Shown here one piece after another: positions 1 to 6,262 of a stretch of DNA of 6,262 nt. Both the position numbers and the translations under genes were made by a program. The stretch is from Syntrophaceae bacterium (lineage in GTDB: Bacteria > Desulfobacterota > Syntrophia > Syntrophales > UBA2185), in the NCBI GenBank assembly GCA_017885225.1, contig JAFNGM010000064.1:8588-14849 (forward strand), in the 5' to 3' direction. Positions within the stretch are counted from its first letter, which is position 1; each line of letters begins with the position of its first letter. Under the pieces are notes generated by a model. That model made no database searches. It had not been told where the DNA came from and worked only from the letters and a program-made list of their open reading frames with translations.

Positions 1-2
1 CA

Positions 3-113
3 AGGAGTATGGCGAAAGAAAAGGATGTTTCTTCCAATGACGGGAGCTCGGTTCAGTCGCTTCAATTCCGGGTACGGGACGCGGAGAAGCCTGACCGTAA
101 AGGGGAGCCATGA
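3..113 (+). CDS. C-terminal end of an unidentified gene (5' truncated by the window edge)
   Basis: The third forward frame is open from the window edge and ends at the TGA at 111-113. That TGA overlaps the ATG (110-112) of the TPR gene in an ATGA junction, the usual sign of translational coupling inside an operon. The visible 36 residues are hydrophilic and charged, end in DAEKPDRKGEP and contain no recognisable motif. An in-frame ATG at 9-11 has an AAGGAG only one base upstream, which is too close for a normal ribosome binding site, so I read this as the tail of a longer gene and not a complete small one. Neighbourhood suggests another pilus or secretion component, but the protein cannot be identified from this fragment. 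Confidence 0.45.
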   Translation, partial: RSMAKEKDVSSNDGSSVQSLQFRVRDAEKPDRKGEP

Positions 114-1192
114 GTCTCATCAGTGATTTACTTGCAAAAGTTAAGAAGCAGGAACCAAGAAGGGACGTTCCCCCGATCCTGAAGGAAGAGGTGTTGCAAT
201 CGAAATCTGAGAGACATACGAGAAGAAAATTGATGGGTGTTCTCGTTCTCGCGCTTGTTCTCATTGCAGCAGGATTTGGAGTGATTTACGTCGTTGAATC
301 CATGAAAGGACCTTCTTTGCTTGTAAGCGCACCCGCAACAGGCGCTCCGCCTTTACAGACAACCCCGCAGCTCACTGCGCCGGCACCGCCTCCTCGGGTT
401 GATACAGGAACCGCCACCTCTCCTTCCGGTGATCTGAAGGTCAGAGAGCAGGCCGCGCCGCCGGAACAGAAAAAGGATTCGTCGATACCTTCCCGTGAGA
501 AAAAAGCACTACAAAAATATGCCCATAAGAGCACGCCTCACGCATCGGGCCGCGTCCAGGAAATGAAGCGGGAGAAGACTGTTGCCGGTGAACACGCAGC
601 GTTGGAAAAAACCCCTGGGAGCATGACACGGCAGGATAGAGACATGAATCTCTATATGGCGCGAACATATGAAACGCAGAAGAACTATCGTCAGGCCCTC
701 ATGCATTATAGAAAAGTACTCGCCATGGAGCCGAATAATTATGTCGTCATGAATAATATCGCCAGCATGCTTATTTATTTAGGTTCCTGCGAGGAAGCCA
801 TAGGGTACGCGCAAAAAGCGCTTAATGTCAGGAGAGGCTATGTTTTTTCTCTGATAAATCTTGGTATCAGCTACGGGTGTCTCGGCAAAAATTCTGAGAG
901 TGAAAGTTATTTCAGGAGGGCATTGGCAATCGAACCATCAAACCACCATGCGCTCTTGAATCTCGGGCTTCTGCATGAAAAACAGAATGCCTTCGATAAC
1001 GCGGATCGATACTACCGAAGACTATCCGAAGGGGAAAATATCCAGGGCTATCTGGGGCTGGCGCGAATCGCCGAGAAACAGAAAAAAATCGACGATGCAG
1101 TTCGTTTTTACAGAATGGCCATATCAATGGAGAACATCGATCCTCAGACCGCTACCATGGTGAACGAGAGATTAATCCAGTTAACGAAGTGA
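110..1192 (+). CDS. Membrane-anchored periplasmic TPR protein, MshN/GspB-like
   Basis: This 360-residue protein begins MSLISDLLAKVKK, which resembles the short N-terminal motif (MSxIxxxL) of MshN and ExeB/GspB proteins. A basic stretch (HTRRK) precedes one membrane span at about 41-63, so the rest should be periplasmic. Residues 70-100 are rich in Pro, Ala and Thr, and 100-175 is a charged linker. About five TPR units follow: 177-210, 211-244, 245-278, 279-308 (short) and 311-343, with the expected Gly/Ala at position 8, Ala at 20 and Pro at 32 (P208, P276). The only two cysteines, C227 and C257, lie in neighbouring repeats and could form a disulfide. By family, such proteins are scaffolds for the secretin or its partner ATPase. 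The start has an AAAGGGGAG ribosome binding site at 99-107 and the ATGA overlap upstream. The TPR and membrane calls are firm; the MshN assignment is an inference from the N-terminus and neighbours. Confidence 0.9.
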   Translation: MSLISDLLAKVKKQEPRRDVPPILKEEVLQSKSERHTRRKLMGVLVLALVLIAAGFGVIYVVESMKGPSLLVSAPATGAPPLQTTPQLTAPAPPPRVDTGTATSPSGDLKVREQAAPPEQKKDSSIPSREKKALQKYAHKSTPHASGRVQEMKREKTVAGEHAALEKTPGSMTRQDRDMNLYMARTYETQKNYRQALMHYRKVLAMEPNNYVVMNNIASMLIYLGSCEEAIGYAQKALNVRRGYVFSLINLGISYGCLGKNSESESYFRRALAIEPSNHHALLNLGLLHEKQNAFDNADRYYRRLSEGENIQGYLGLARIAEKQKKIDDAVRFYRMAISMENIDPQTATMVNERLIQLTK

Positions 1193-2425
1193 ACCGACTT
1201 TTACTATATACGATGCAATCCAGTATTCGCCCTCATCAGGGAGGCGCACCTTGTACCATCTGTTTCCACTCGCTTCTGTCCACTCATCTGTGATTTCAAA
1301 ACTATCACCCTTGGAAACTATATCAGCGACATCTGCGTGAAGGGATGGTCCTTCCCGCACTCTGGCAGCGTTGACGGTTACCGTTGCCACTCTTTGAACA
1401 GCGGCGGGAGCATCCTGTGTGGGAGCGGAGAGGGTCTCGGGTTTTTCCGGTGGGGTTTTGGCGGTTACATTTTGGGGGACGGAATGTGTCGTGCCCTGCG
1501 GCGGTTTGCTATTATATTGAAGTGTGTTGTACCCGATGAATGAAACTAAAATAAGACTGATCAGTAAAAGAGTTGCGGCCGCGTATCTCAGAGTTCTATG
1601 CCGGGAGATGCTTTTCAACTGCGCTTCCGGGATGTGCTTCACCGTGTCGAGAATATGTCTCTTCAGGATTTGGTTGCTTGAACCGATGTAGGCTACCATC
1701 ATGGCTCTGGATGCGGTAAGGTTGATTAATCGGGGAATGCCGCCGGAGAGCCTGTGTATCATCTTTTTTGCGTTCTCGTTGAATATGGCGGAACCCTTGC
1801 CTGCCTTGATTAGCCTGAAGCTTATATAGTCTGATGTCTCCACCTCGGTGAGGGACCTCAGGGTTGCCCTGATGGAAATCCTTTGGTCCAGCTGCCGCAA
1901 TCCTTCCGAGTGCAATCTTCTTTGCAGCTCGGGTTGGCCGACGAGAATAATTTGCAGCAGTTTTTCCTTTTCCGTCTCCAAATTCGACAGCAGTCTCAGC
2001 TCTTCGAGGCATCCGTCGGACAGGTTCTGGGCTTCATCGACAATGATGATCACTCGTGTATCGGCAAGGGAACGGGCTATCAGGAAATCCCTGAAGGTTT
2101 TGATCATTTCATTCTTGTTCGCGGTTTCGAGGCGAATATTCAAATCATCCAATATCGCCTGGAGCAACTCCTCGGAAGAAAGCCTCGGTGTCATGATCAG
2201 GGCAATTTCTGCCCTTTCCTTCCACCGGTCGATAAATATCTTGAGGATCGTTGTCTTTCCCGTTCCCGGCTCACCGATGATGAGAGAGAAACCCTCCTTC
2301 TGCTCCACGGCATAGTCCAGTGTCGCGAGGACATCATTGTGCATCTTTGAGGGGTAGAAGTAGTGTGAATCCGGCGTGAGACCGAACGGGTCTTCCTTGA
2401 GGTTAAAGAAATCTAAGTAATCCAT
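1181..2425 (-). CDS. mshM: ExeA/MshM-type AAA ATPase with C-terminal SH3-like domain
   Basis: This 414-residue protein starts MDYLDFFNLKEDPFGLTPD, the typical opening of ExeA/GspA/MshM ATPases. The ATPase domain spans about 1-270, with Walker A GEPGTGKTT at 51-59, Walker B VIIIVDEAQ at 125-133, a sensor-1-like LVGQPEL at 161-167, an arginine-finger-type LDQRISIR at 179-186 and a sensor-2-like GGIPRLIN at 228-235. One membrane span follows at about 281-299, then a Pro/Thr-rich linker (305-345). Residues 347-411 look like a bacterial SH3 domain (RVREGPS, then WYKVRL and YWIASYIV). ExeA classically ends in a peptidoglycan-binding domain, so the SH3-like domain may do that job here. GspA-type ATPases, with GspB, are known to help the secretin assemble through peptidoglycan. 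The gene begins 8 bases after the stop of the GspF-like gene, so the two are co-transcribed. The best ribosome binding site is a weak GGGA. Its 3' end overlaps the convergent TPR gene by 12 bases. Confidence 0.93.
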   Translation of the reverse strand: MDYLDFFNLKEDPFGLTPDSHYFYPSKMHNDVLATLDYAVEQKEGFSLIIGEPGTGKTTILKIFIDRWKERAEIALIMTPRLSSEELLQAILDDLNIRLETANKNEMIKTFRDFLIARSLADTRVIIIVDEAQNLSDGCLEELRLLSNLETEKEKLLQIILVGQPELQRRLHSEGLRQLDQRISIRATLRSLTEVETSDYISFRLIKAGKGSAIFNENAKKMIHRLSGGIPRLINLTASRAMMVAYIGSSNQILKRHILDTVKHIPEAQLKSISRHRTLRYAAATLLLISLILVSFIGYNTLQYNSKPPQGTTHSVPQNVTAKTPPEKPETLSAPTQDAPAAVQRVATVTVNAARVREGPSLHADVADIVSKGDSFEITDEWTEASGNRWYKVRLPDEGEYWIASYIVKVGSLR

Positions 2426-2433
2426 AAAATTTT

Positions 2434-3648
2434 CTATCCCGCAAGCTTGGTGAACACGTCATACATAGGCAGCAGGACACCTGCAACCATAAGCCCCATG
2501 AGACACCCCAGGGTGATGATAAGGACGGGTTCGATCATTTTACCCACTTTATCCGAGAAGTCATCAACCAGCTTATAATAGTGCGTGGCGAGAAAATTAA
2601 ACTGCTGGTCGAGATTACCGGAGGACTCTCCAATGGCCACCATTCTGATTAAGAGCGGCGGAAATACGTTTTGGGCGCTCAATGCATCAGAAATTTTCTG
2701 TCCCGCGACAATTTCTGATTTAGATTTCAGTATGGCCCTTTTAAACACTTCGTTTCCCATGACGTCGGCGGCTACTTCGAAGGCTCGATCAATCGTGATA
2801 CCTGCCGTAATCAGCAATCTCAACTGCTCTGAGAAAAGGGCGAGCAGCTTGTTGTAGGTGAGGAGCTTGACGATGGGGATTTTGATTTTTAAATTATCCC
2901 AATGGTAGCGAGTGTGCGGACTCAATTTCATGGCTTGTATAGCCAGGACAATCACGATGGGAATGATCAATAAGATGTACCAGTAATTTTCGGTAAATTT
3001 GCTCAGTTCATAGAGGACGACTGTGAGCAGGGGCATTGTGACACCCAAATCACGAATGACCATCATAATTTTCGGCAATACGTAGGCAAGCCAGAAAATG
3101 ACGGCAGCGCCCGTCGTAATCAGCGAAAAAAAGGGATAGATGAGGGCTCGCTTCACTGTGGCGGCGAGGTCATCCATCTTTTGCAGATGACCTGCGACTT
3201 CAGAGAGGCTTTCTTCCAAACGTCCTGTTTCTTCCCCGACACGCACAAGCCTCACTAAAATGTCGGGAAATATTTTTTTATGGAGCTCCAGGGCATCGGA
3301 AAGTCTCGTTCCCATTTCAATATTTTTTTTTATGTCACGAACGGTGGACTTTAATTGCTGATTGTCTATTGTGTCGATTATGTCATCGAGCGCGGAAAGG
3401 ATTGGAACGCCGGCACGAATCATGATAGAGAGATTTGAAGAAAATTCTATAATATCCTTCCGCGTTATTCTCCACGTGATGAATCTGTCGGAGATTTTTT
3501 TCAATATGAGGCTTGATTCTCTCACATGAAGCACAAATAAGCCTTTGGCCGAGAGATTCTCATGCACAGAAGAGATAGTGTCTGCCTCTAATATGCCCTT
3601 GATTACAATACCGTCGGCGTCCAACGCTTTAAAAGAATAATTGCTCAT
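2434..3648 (-). CDS. mshG: GspF/PilC/MshG-type inner-membrane platform protein
   Basis: This 404-residue protein has the usual family length and the two T2SSF domains, at about 66-189 and 269-391. The duplicated signatures are VGEETGRLEESL (137-148) and AIGESSGNL (338-346). Three membrane spans lie at about 172-194, 222-239 and 373-396. The N-terminus, MSNYSFKALDADG with KGILEAD shortly after, is the family's standard opening. Platform proteins of this family sit in the inner membrane and connect the cytoplasmic assembly ATPase to the growing pilus or pseudopilus. The ATG overlaps the stop of the upstream ATPase gene as ATGA, with little ribosome binding site of its own, so translational coupling is likely. 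Codons 106-109 contain a run of nine A (T run at 3323-3331 on the + strand), which could allow slippage. The family assignment is firm; MshG over GspF or PilC rests on the neighbouring MshE, MshL and MshM types. Confidence 0.95.
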   Translation of the reverse strand: MSNYSFKALDADGIVIKGILEADTISSVHENLSAKGLFVLHVRESSLILKKISDRFITWRITRKDIIEFSSNLSIMIRAGVPILSALDDIIDTIDNQQLKSTVRDIKKNIEMGTRLSDALELHKKIFPDILVRLVRVGEETGRLEESLSEVAGHLQKMDDLAATVKRALIYPFFSLITTGAAVIFWLAYVLPKIMMVIRDLGVTMPLLTVVLYELSKFTENYWYILLIIPIVIVLAIQAMKLSPHTRYHWDNLKIKIPIVKLLTYNKLLALFSEQLRLLITAGITIDRAFEVAADVMGNEVFKRAILKSKSEIVAGQKISDALSAQNVFPPLLIRMVAIGESSGNLDQQFNFLATHYYKLVDDFSDKVGKMIEPVLIITLGCLMGLMVAGVLLPMYDVFTKLAG

Positions 3649-5291
3649 CCCGCTACCCTGAGTAATTCGTCCATCGATATAACGCCCTGAGCTACCTTGA
3701 GCATGCCGTTTTCTTTCATAGGTATCATGCCTTTTCGAATAGCGGCTGCTTGTATGGCAGTGATGGGTACGTCAGCATAGATCAAATCTTTTAATTCATC
3801 GTCTATCAAGAGAATTTCCCCTATTACCGTCCTCCCGGAGTAGCCCGAACCGTTACACTTACTGCACCCCGTACCCCTGTACGCCTTGTCGATCTGTATC
3901 CCGCATTCTTTGAAGAGTGAACGTTGTTCATCATGGAGAATGTGGTCCGTCTTGCAAAACGGGCATATCTTCCTGGCGAGTCTCTGCGCGATGATCGCCA
4001 GCAATGATGAGGATACAAGAAATTTATCAACCTTCAAATCAAGAAGTCTTGAAATAGATGTCACCGCGTCGTTTGAATGAATGGTAGAAAGGACAAGGTG
4101 TCCCGTGATAGATGTGCGTATGGCGATTTTCGCCGTTTCTTCATCCCTGATCTCTCCGATGAGCATGACATCCGGATCCTGTCTCATGAAATTCCTCGCG
4201 GCAAACGCAAAATTGTATCCGGTTTTTTCGTTCACCTGGGTTTGTTTTGCGAGGCTTAATTTATATTCTACCGGATCCTCCACGGTAATCACATTTCTTT
4301 CCAGGAGATTGATTTCCCGCAGGGCTGCGTAGAGTGTTGTTGTTTTGCCGGAGCCGGTGGGACCGGCAATGAGAATGACCCCGTACGGCTTTTGGAACAG
4401 CTTCTTGATAGTCTTTACATTATGTTCGTCAAAGCCGAGCTTATCGATCCTGAGAAGGGGACCCGTACCGGCGAGAATGCGCATTACCGCGTTTTCGCCG
4501 TATATGGTGGGTACGGTGGATACGCGGATATCGTAACCCTTGCGGAGAAATTCAAACGAGAAGGAACCGTCCTGTGGAAGCCGCGTTTCCGCGATATCGA
4601 GTTTGGAGAGAATTTTAATTCTGGATATGATTCCTGCATGCGCTATTCGTGGAAGGCCGTGGCCGTACTGTAATACCCCGTCGATTCTGTAAAATATATG
4701 AATTATATCTGATGATGGCGAAATGTGTATGTCCGTCGCGTTTCTTCTAATACCGTCAATGACGATGAGATCCGTTAAGGACGTCACCGCAGGACCGCCC
4801 GCGGTTTTTGTCTCTTTTATTTCGGCAATGATTTTCTCTCGGCTCTGCTGAATCGGATTCTCGAGGAAAAAGTAGCCCTTCTCCAGAGACTCCCGGAAAT
4901 TATCGGGGTCAACCATATAGACTTTTGGCTGAGACTTGGTGAGAGACGTAACTTTATCAATGGCGATGATATTGCTTGGATCAATCACTCCTATGCTCAT
5001 CCTGCCGTCCGTTATTTCGATGGGAATGAAGCTTGTCGACTCGGCAACTTCTTTCGGAATCATTTTGAGGGCTTCTTCGGAAACGGGGTACTGGCTCAGG
5101 TCCATGTAATCCACTCCCGCTTGCTCGGCTAACGCCTGACCGAGTTCTTTCGAAGAAATAAAACCCAGTTTTACGACTGTATTCCCGAGAAGCTCGCCGG
5201 TAATTTGTTGCTGGACGAGAGCGATTTGAAGCTGGTTTTCATTGACAAGATTTTTTGACTGAAGAATTGCCCCGATCTTTATTATGGCCAT
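3645..5291 (-). CDS. mshE: GspE/PilB/MshE-type pilus assembly ATPase
   Basis: This 548-residue protein is a full-length secretion ATPase. The N-terminal 1-140 region is a T2SSE_N/MshEN-like domain with two tandem 24-residue motifs (5-28 and 34-57). The N2 domain contains NATDIHI at 184-190. The motor core has Walker A GPTGSGKTT (310-318), the aspartate box ITVEDPVEY (335-343), Walker B LIGEIRDEE (377-385) and the histidine box GHLVLSTIHSND (397-408). A zinc-binding tetracysteine is formed by C433, C436, C466 and C469, which marks GspE/PilB-type assembly motors and is absent from PilT retraction motors. By family it works as a cytoplasmic hexamer that converts ATP hydrolysis into pilin extraction and assembly. 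A GAGGA ribosome binding site 9 bases upstream supports the chosen ATG. The stop overlaps the next gene's start as ATGA. MSHA MshE binds c-di-GMP through its N-domain; here the key residues are partly changed, so binding is uncertain. Confidence 0.96.
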   Translation of the reverse strand: MAIIKIGAILQSKNLVNENQLQIALVQQQITGELLGNTVVKLGFISSKELGQALAEQAGVDYMDLSQYPVSEEALKMIPKEVAESTSFIPIEITDGRMSIGVIDPSNIIAIDKVTSLTKSQPKVYMVDPDNFRESLEKGYFFLENPIQQSREKIIAEIKETKTAGGPAVTSLTDLIVIDGIRRNATDIHISPSSDIIHIFYRIDGVLQYGHGLPRIAHAGIISRIKILSKLDIAETRLPQDGSFSFEFLRKGYDIRVSTVPTIYGENAVMRILAGTGPLLRIDKLGFDEHNVKTIKKLFQKPYGVILIAGPTGSGKTTTLYAALREINLLERNVITVEDPVEYKLSLAKQTQVNEKTGYNFAFAARNFMRQDPDVMLIGEIRDEETAKIAIRTSITGHLVLSTIHSNDAVTSISRLLDLKVDKFLVSSSLLAIIAQRLARKICPFCKTDHILHDEQRSLFKECGIQIDKAYRGTGCSKCNGSGYSGRTVIGEILLIDDELKDLIYADVPITAIQAAAIRKGMIPMKENGMLKVAQGVISMDELLRVAG

Positions 5292-5428
5292 ATTTTTACA
5301 TCCTCAATGCGGTATATCTGATTCCTCTTCCGTCCAGTTATGTAAGGGTTCAAGGGGTCAAGTGACAGAACAATACTCTCGTATCCTTGAAACCTAAGGA
5401 AAATAGCACATGTTTCGGATACACACAT
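5282..5428 (-). CDS. Doubtful 48-residue ORF filling the secretin-ATPase gap
   Basis: An ORF of 48 codons runs from the ATG at 5426-5428 to a TAA at 5282-5284. It begins 6 bases after the secretin stop, in the same frame as the secretin, and its end overlaps the start of the ATPase gene by 10 bases. The product begins MCVSETCAIFLRF and ends YRIEDVKIWP; it has no signal peptide, membrane span or motif that I recognise. AGGGAG directly abuts the ATG with no spacing, which is poor for initiation. An open stretch of this length is not rare by chance, and it contains the tandem octamer at 5346-5361. The tight fit between neighbours is the only positive sign. It may equally be an untranslated leader carrying a promoter for the ATPase gene. 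Confidence 0.18.
   Translation of the reverse strand: MCVSETCAIFLRFQGYESIVLSLDPLNPYITGRKRNQIYRIEDVKIWP
5301..5305 (-). promoter_or_regulatory. Ribosome binding site of the MshE-type ATPase gene
   Basis: On the - strand, GAGGA lies 9 bases before the ATG at 5289-5291. It supports that start: the nearer upstream ATG (in GATGTAA) is followed at once by a stop codon. This is the strongest Shine-Dalgarno-like site in the - strand cluster and suggests this gene is initiated independently, unlike the coupled genes downstream. Confidence 0.6.
5346..5361. repeat. Two-unit tandem octamer (GGGTTCAA / GGGGTCAA)
   Basis: Two adjacent 8-base units differ at one position, in the non-coding gap between the secretin and the ATPase gene. 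With only two copies this could be chance, or the remnant of a longer intergenic tandem repeat. No transposase or inverted repeat is seen next to it. Confidence 0.4.
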
Positions 5429-5434
5429 CTCCCT

Positions 5435-6262
5435 TTACCTAGAAATAATTACGGGTTGCAGCAATATCACAAGTTCTGTTTTTATGACCGATTTAGACCT
5501 GCTTTTAAATAAGTATCCCAATATCGGCATATCCCCCAACCACGGTATCTGGCTGTCCGAGTATTCTTCCCTGTTGGCGATCAGTCCCCCGATAATGACC
5601 ATATGTCCGTTTTTCACCTTCACCGTCGTATTCATCTGGCGGAGGTTGATCGTCGGCAGTTGAATAAGAAAGGGATAATTTCCCGACGAATCGGGTGTGC
5701 CGAGCTTCTGCGAATCAATCCTGACGAGGTCTGAAGTGATGGGCGTAATATTGAGGGATATTTCGCCGCTTTCGCTGATAAAAGGCACAATTCCGATCAT
5801 GATGCCGGAAAGAAGGCTGCTTGTGTTTACCGAAAAGGTGGTTATAGGGGTCGTGCCGGCGGTGGTGGTCGTTTCAATTTTGGAAATATAATTTCTATCC
5901 TGCCCCACACTGAGAAGCGCCGTCTGTCCATTCATGATGTTCACGCGGGGATTGGACAGGATTCTTGTCTCTCCCTGCGTCTGAATGGCCCGCAGCAGGG
6001 AAGTGAAATCAGAGGCGATGGTGGCGATGCTGAAGCTGGGACCTGACGCGGGAACCACATCGGAAAACTTTTGTGTTGCGAAGGTGGCGCTCCGGCCATC
6101 CCCGGTATTTGCGACTAAAGTCCAGTCGATGCCGAATTGCAGGCTGTCGGAGAGGATGACTTCAATAATTTTCGCCTCCACCAAAACCTGCCTGTTGATG
6201 ACCTTTTTAATTGTGGTAAGGTAGTTTTCGACTTTATCGAGGTCTTTTTTCGTTGCCGTGAC
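5435..6262 (-). CDS. mshL: Outer-membrane secretin, MshL/GspD/PilQ family (5' end outside the window)
   Basis: The frame is open from the right edge of the window to the TAA at 5435-5437, giving the C-terminal 275 residues of a secretin. The TTG at 6182-6184 is an internal leucine codon: the reading continues upstream as TATKKDLDKVENYL, the end of a periplasmic N-domain, and then QVLVEAKIIEV, the secretin-domain entry. Further landmarks of the fragment are RILSNPRVNIMNGQTALLSVG (100-120), the secretin signature region VPFISESGEISLNITPITS (149-167), VKVKNGHMVIIGGLI (214-228) and the terminal IPWLGDMPILGYLFKSR (239-255) followed by ELVILLQPVII. Secretins form large homomultimeric channels in the outer membrane. 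The Thr-rich insert near 131-145, after the VGQD segment, recalls MSHA MshL, and the neighbours agree. The protein ends shortly after the conserved LLQPVII segment, with no extra S-domain for a pilotin. Signal peptide and lipobox cannot be judged because the start is missing. Confidence 0.95.
   Translation of the reverse strand, partial: VTATKKDLDKVENYLTTIKKVINRQVLVEAKIIEVILSDSLQFGIDWTLVANTGDGRSATFATQKFSDVVPASGPSFSIATIASDFTSLLRAIQTQGETRILSNPRVNIMNGQTALLSVGQDRNYISKIETTTTAGTTPITTFSVNTSSLLSGIMIGIVPFISESGEISLNITPITSDLVRIDSQKLGTPDSSGNYPFLIQLPTINLRQMNTTVKVKNGHMVIIGGLIANREEYSDSQIPWLGDMPILGYLFKSRSKSVIKTELVILLQPVIISR

Larger units (their letters stand above)
5292..5434 (-). promoter_or_regulatory. Secretin-ATPase intergenic region, possible internal promoter or leader
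   Basis: This 143-base gap is the only sizeable break in an otherwise tightly packed - strand cluster, where the downstream junctions are a 4-base overlap and an 8-base gap. It is therefore the best place for an internal promoter or a control element for the three downstream genes. A weak sigma-70-like candidate on the - strand is TTGACC followed 15 bases later by TAACTG, which is a poor match and too short a spacing. I see no stable terminator hairpin with a T-tract and no sigma-54 GG/GC site. Confidence 0.2.

Noticed and set aside
1..124. Alternative reading of the left edge in forward frame 1
   Set aside because: That frame is also open up to a TGA near 122, but it would overlap the TPR start out of frame without the ATGA junction. 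The third frame gives the standard coupled arrangement.
1170..1210. Possible bidirectional terminator between the convergent genes
   Set aside because: The only inverted repeat is a 4-base AAGT/ACTT stem with a short T stretch. This is too weak, and most of the region is coding on both strands.
1596..2012. A - strand ORF of 138 residues in another frame
   Set aside because: It is nested inside the MshM-like gene in a shifted frame, with low-complexity Arg/Gln/Pro-rich content and no family features.
1848..2350. Two overlapping + strand ORFs of 155 residues each
   Set aside because: They lie wholly opposite the conserved ATPase domain of the MshM-like gene, with the Walker B region on the other strand, and have no motif, ribosome binding site or operon context.
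4077..4673. Several + strand ORFs of 60-93 residues
   Set aside because: All are antisense to the motor domain of the MshE-type ATPase, whose Walker A, aspartate box, Walker B and histidine box fix the real coding frame.
5375..5400. Small hairpins in the secretin-ATPase gap (TCCTT/AAGGA and ATAC/GTAT on the - strand)
   Set aside because: The stems are only 4-5 base pairs, overlap each other and lack a T-tract, so neither a terminator nor an RNA element can be supported.
5435..6184. Secretin read as a complete 249-residue protein starting at the TTG at 6182-6184
   Set aside because: The frame stays open to the window edge and the upstream residues (TATKKDLDKVENYL, then INRQVLVEAK) are normal secretin sequence, so the TTG is an internal leucine codon and the gene is truncated by the window.

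Overview
The window carries most of an envelope-spanning secretion or pilus machine of the type II secretion / type IV pilus superfamily. It is closest in gene content to the MSHA (mannose-sensitive haemagglutinin) pilus biogenesis locus. Moderate base composition, Gram-negative outer-membrane machinery and a MshL/E/G/M-type gene set point to a diderm bacterium. A proteobacterium or a member of the Desulfobacterota/Nitrospirota would fit, but the sequence alone does not fix the phylum.

Layout. On the + strand, positions 3-113 hold the last codons of an unidentified gene. Its stop overlaps the start of a membrane-anchored, periplasmic TPR protein (110-1192). On the - strand, read right to left, lie a 5'-truncated secretin (5435-6262), a GspE/PilB-type assembly ATPase (3645-5291), a GspF/PilC-type inner-membrane platform protein (2434-3648) and an ExeA/MshM-type AAA ATPase with a C-terminal SH3-like domain (1181-2425). 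The two transcription units converge, and the TPR gene and the AAA gene overlap tail to tail by 12 bases. The only sizeable non-coding stretch is 143 bases between secretin and ATPase (5292-5434), which contains a doubtful 48-codon ORF.

How the genes fit together. By family knowledge, the secretin forms the outer-membrane channel, the GspE-like hexamer hydrolyses ATP to drive pilin assembly, and the GspF-like protein couples it to the inner membrane. The ExeA/MshM-like ATPase probably pairs with the TPR protein. Both have a cytoplasmic N-terminus, one membrane span and a periplasmic C-terminus, as in the GspA/GspB pair that helps the secretin cross the peptidoglycan. No pilin, prepilin peptidase or PilM/N/O-like gene is visible here; these may lie outside the window.

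I see no clearly novel system. The points most worth a second look are the SH3-like domain where the classic ExeA has a peptidoglycan-binding domain, the split and convergent arrangement, the degenerate c-di-GMP-type motifs at the N-terminus of the assembly ATPase, and the small ORF in the secretin-ATPase gap.
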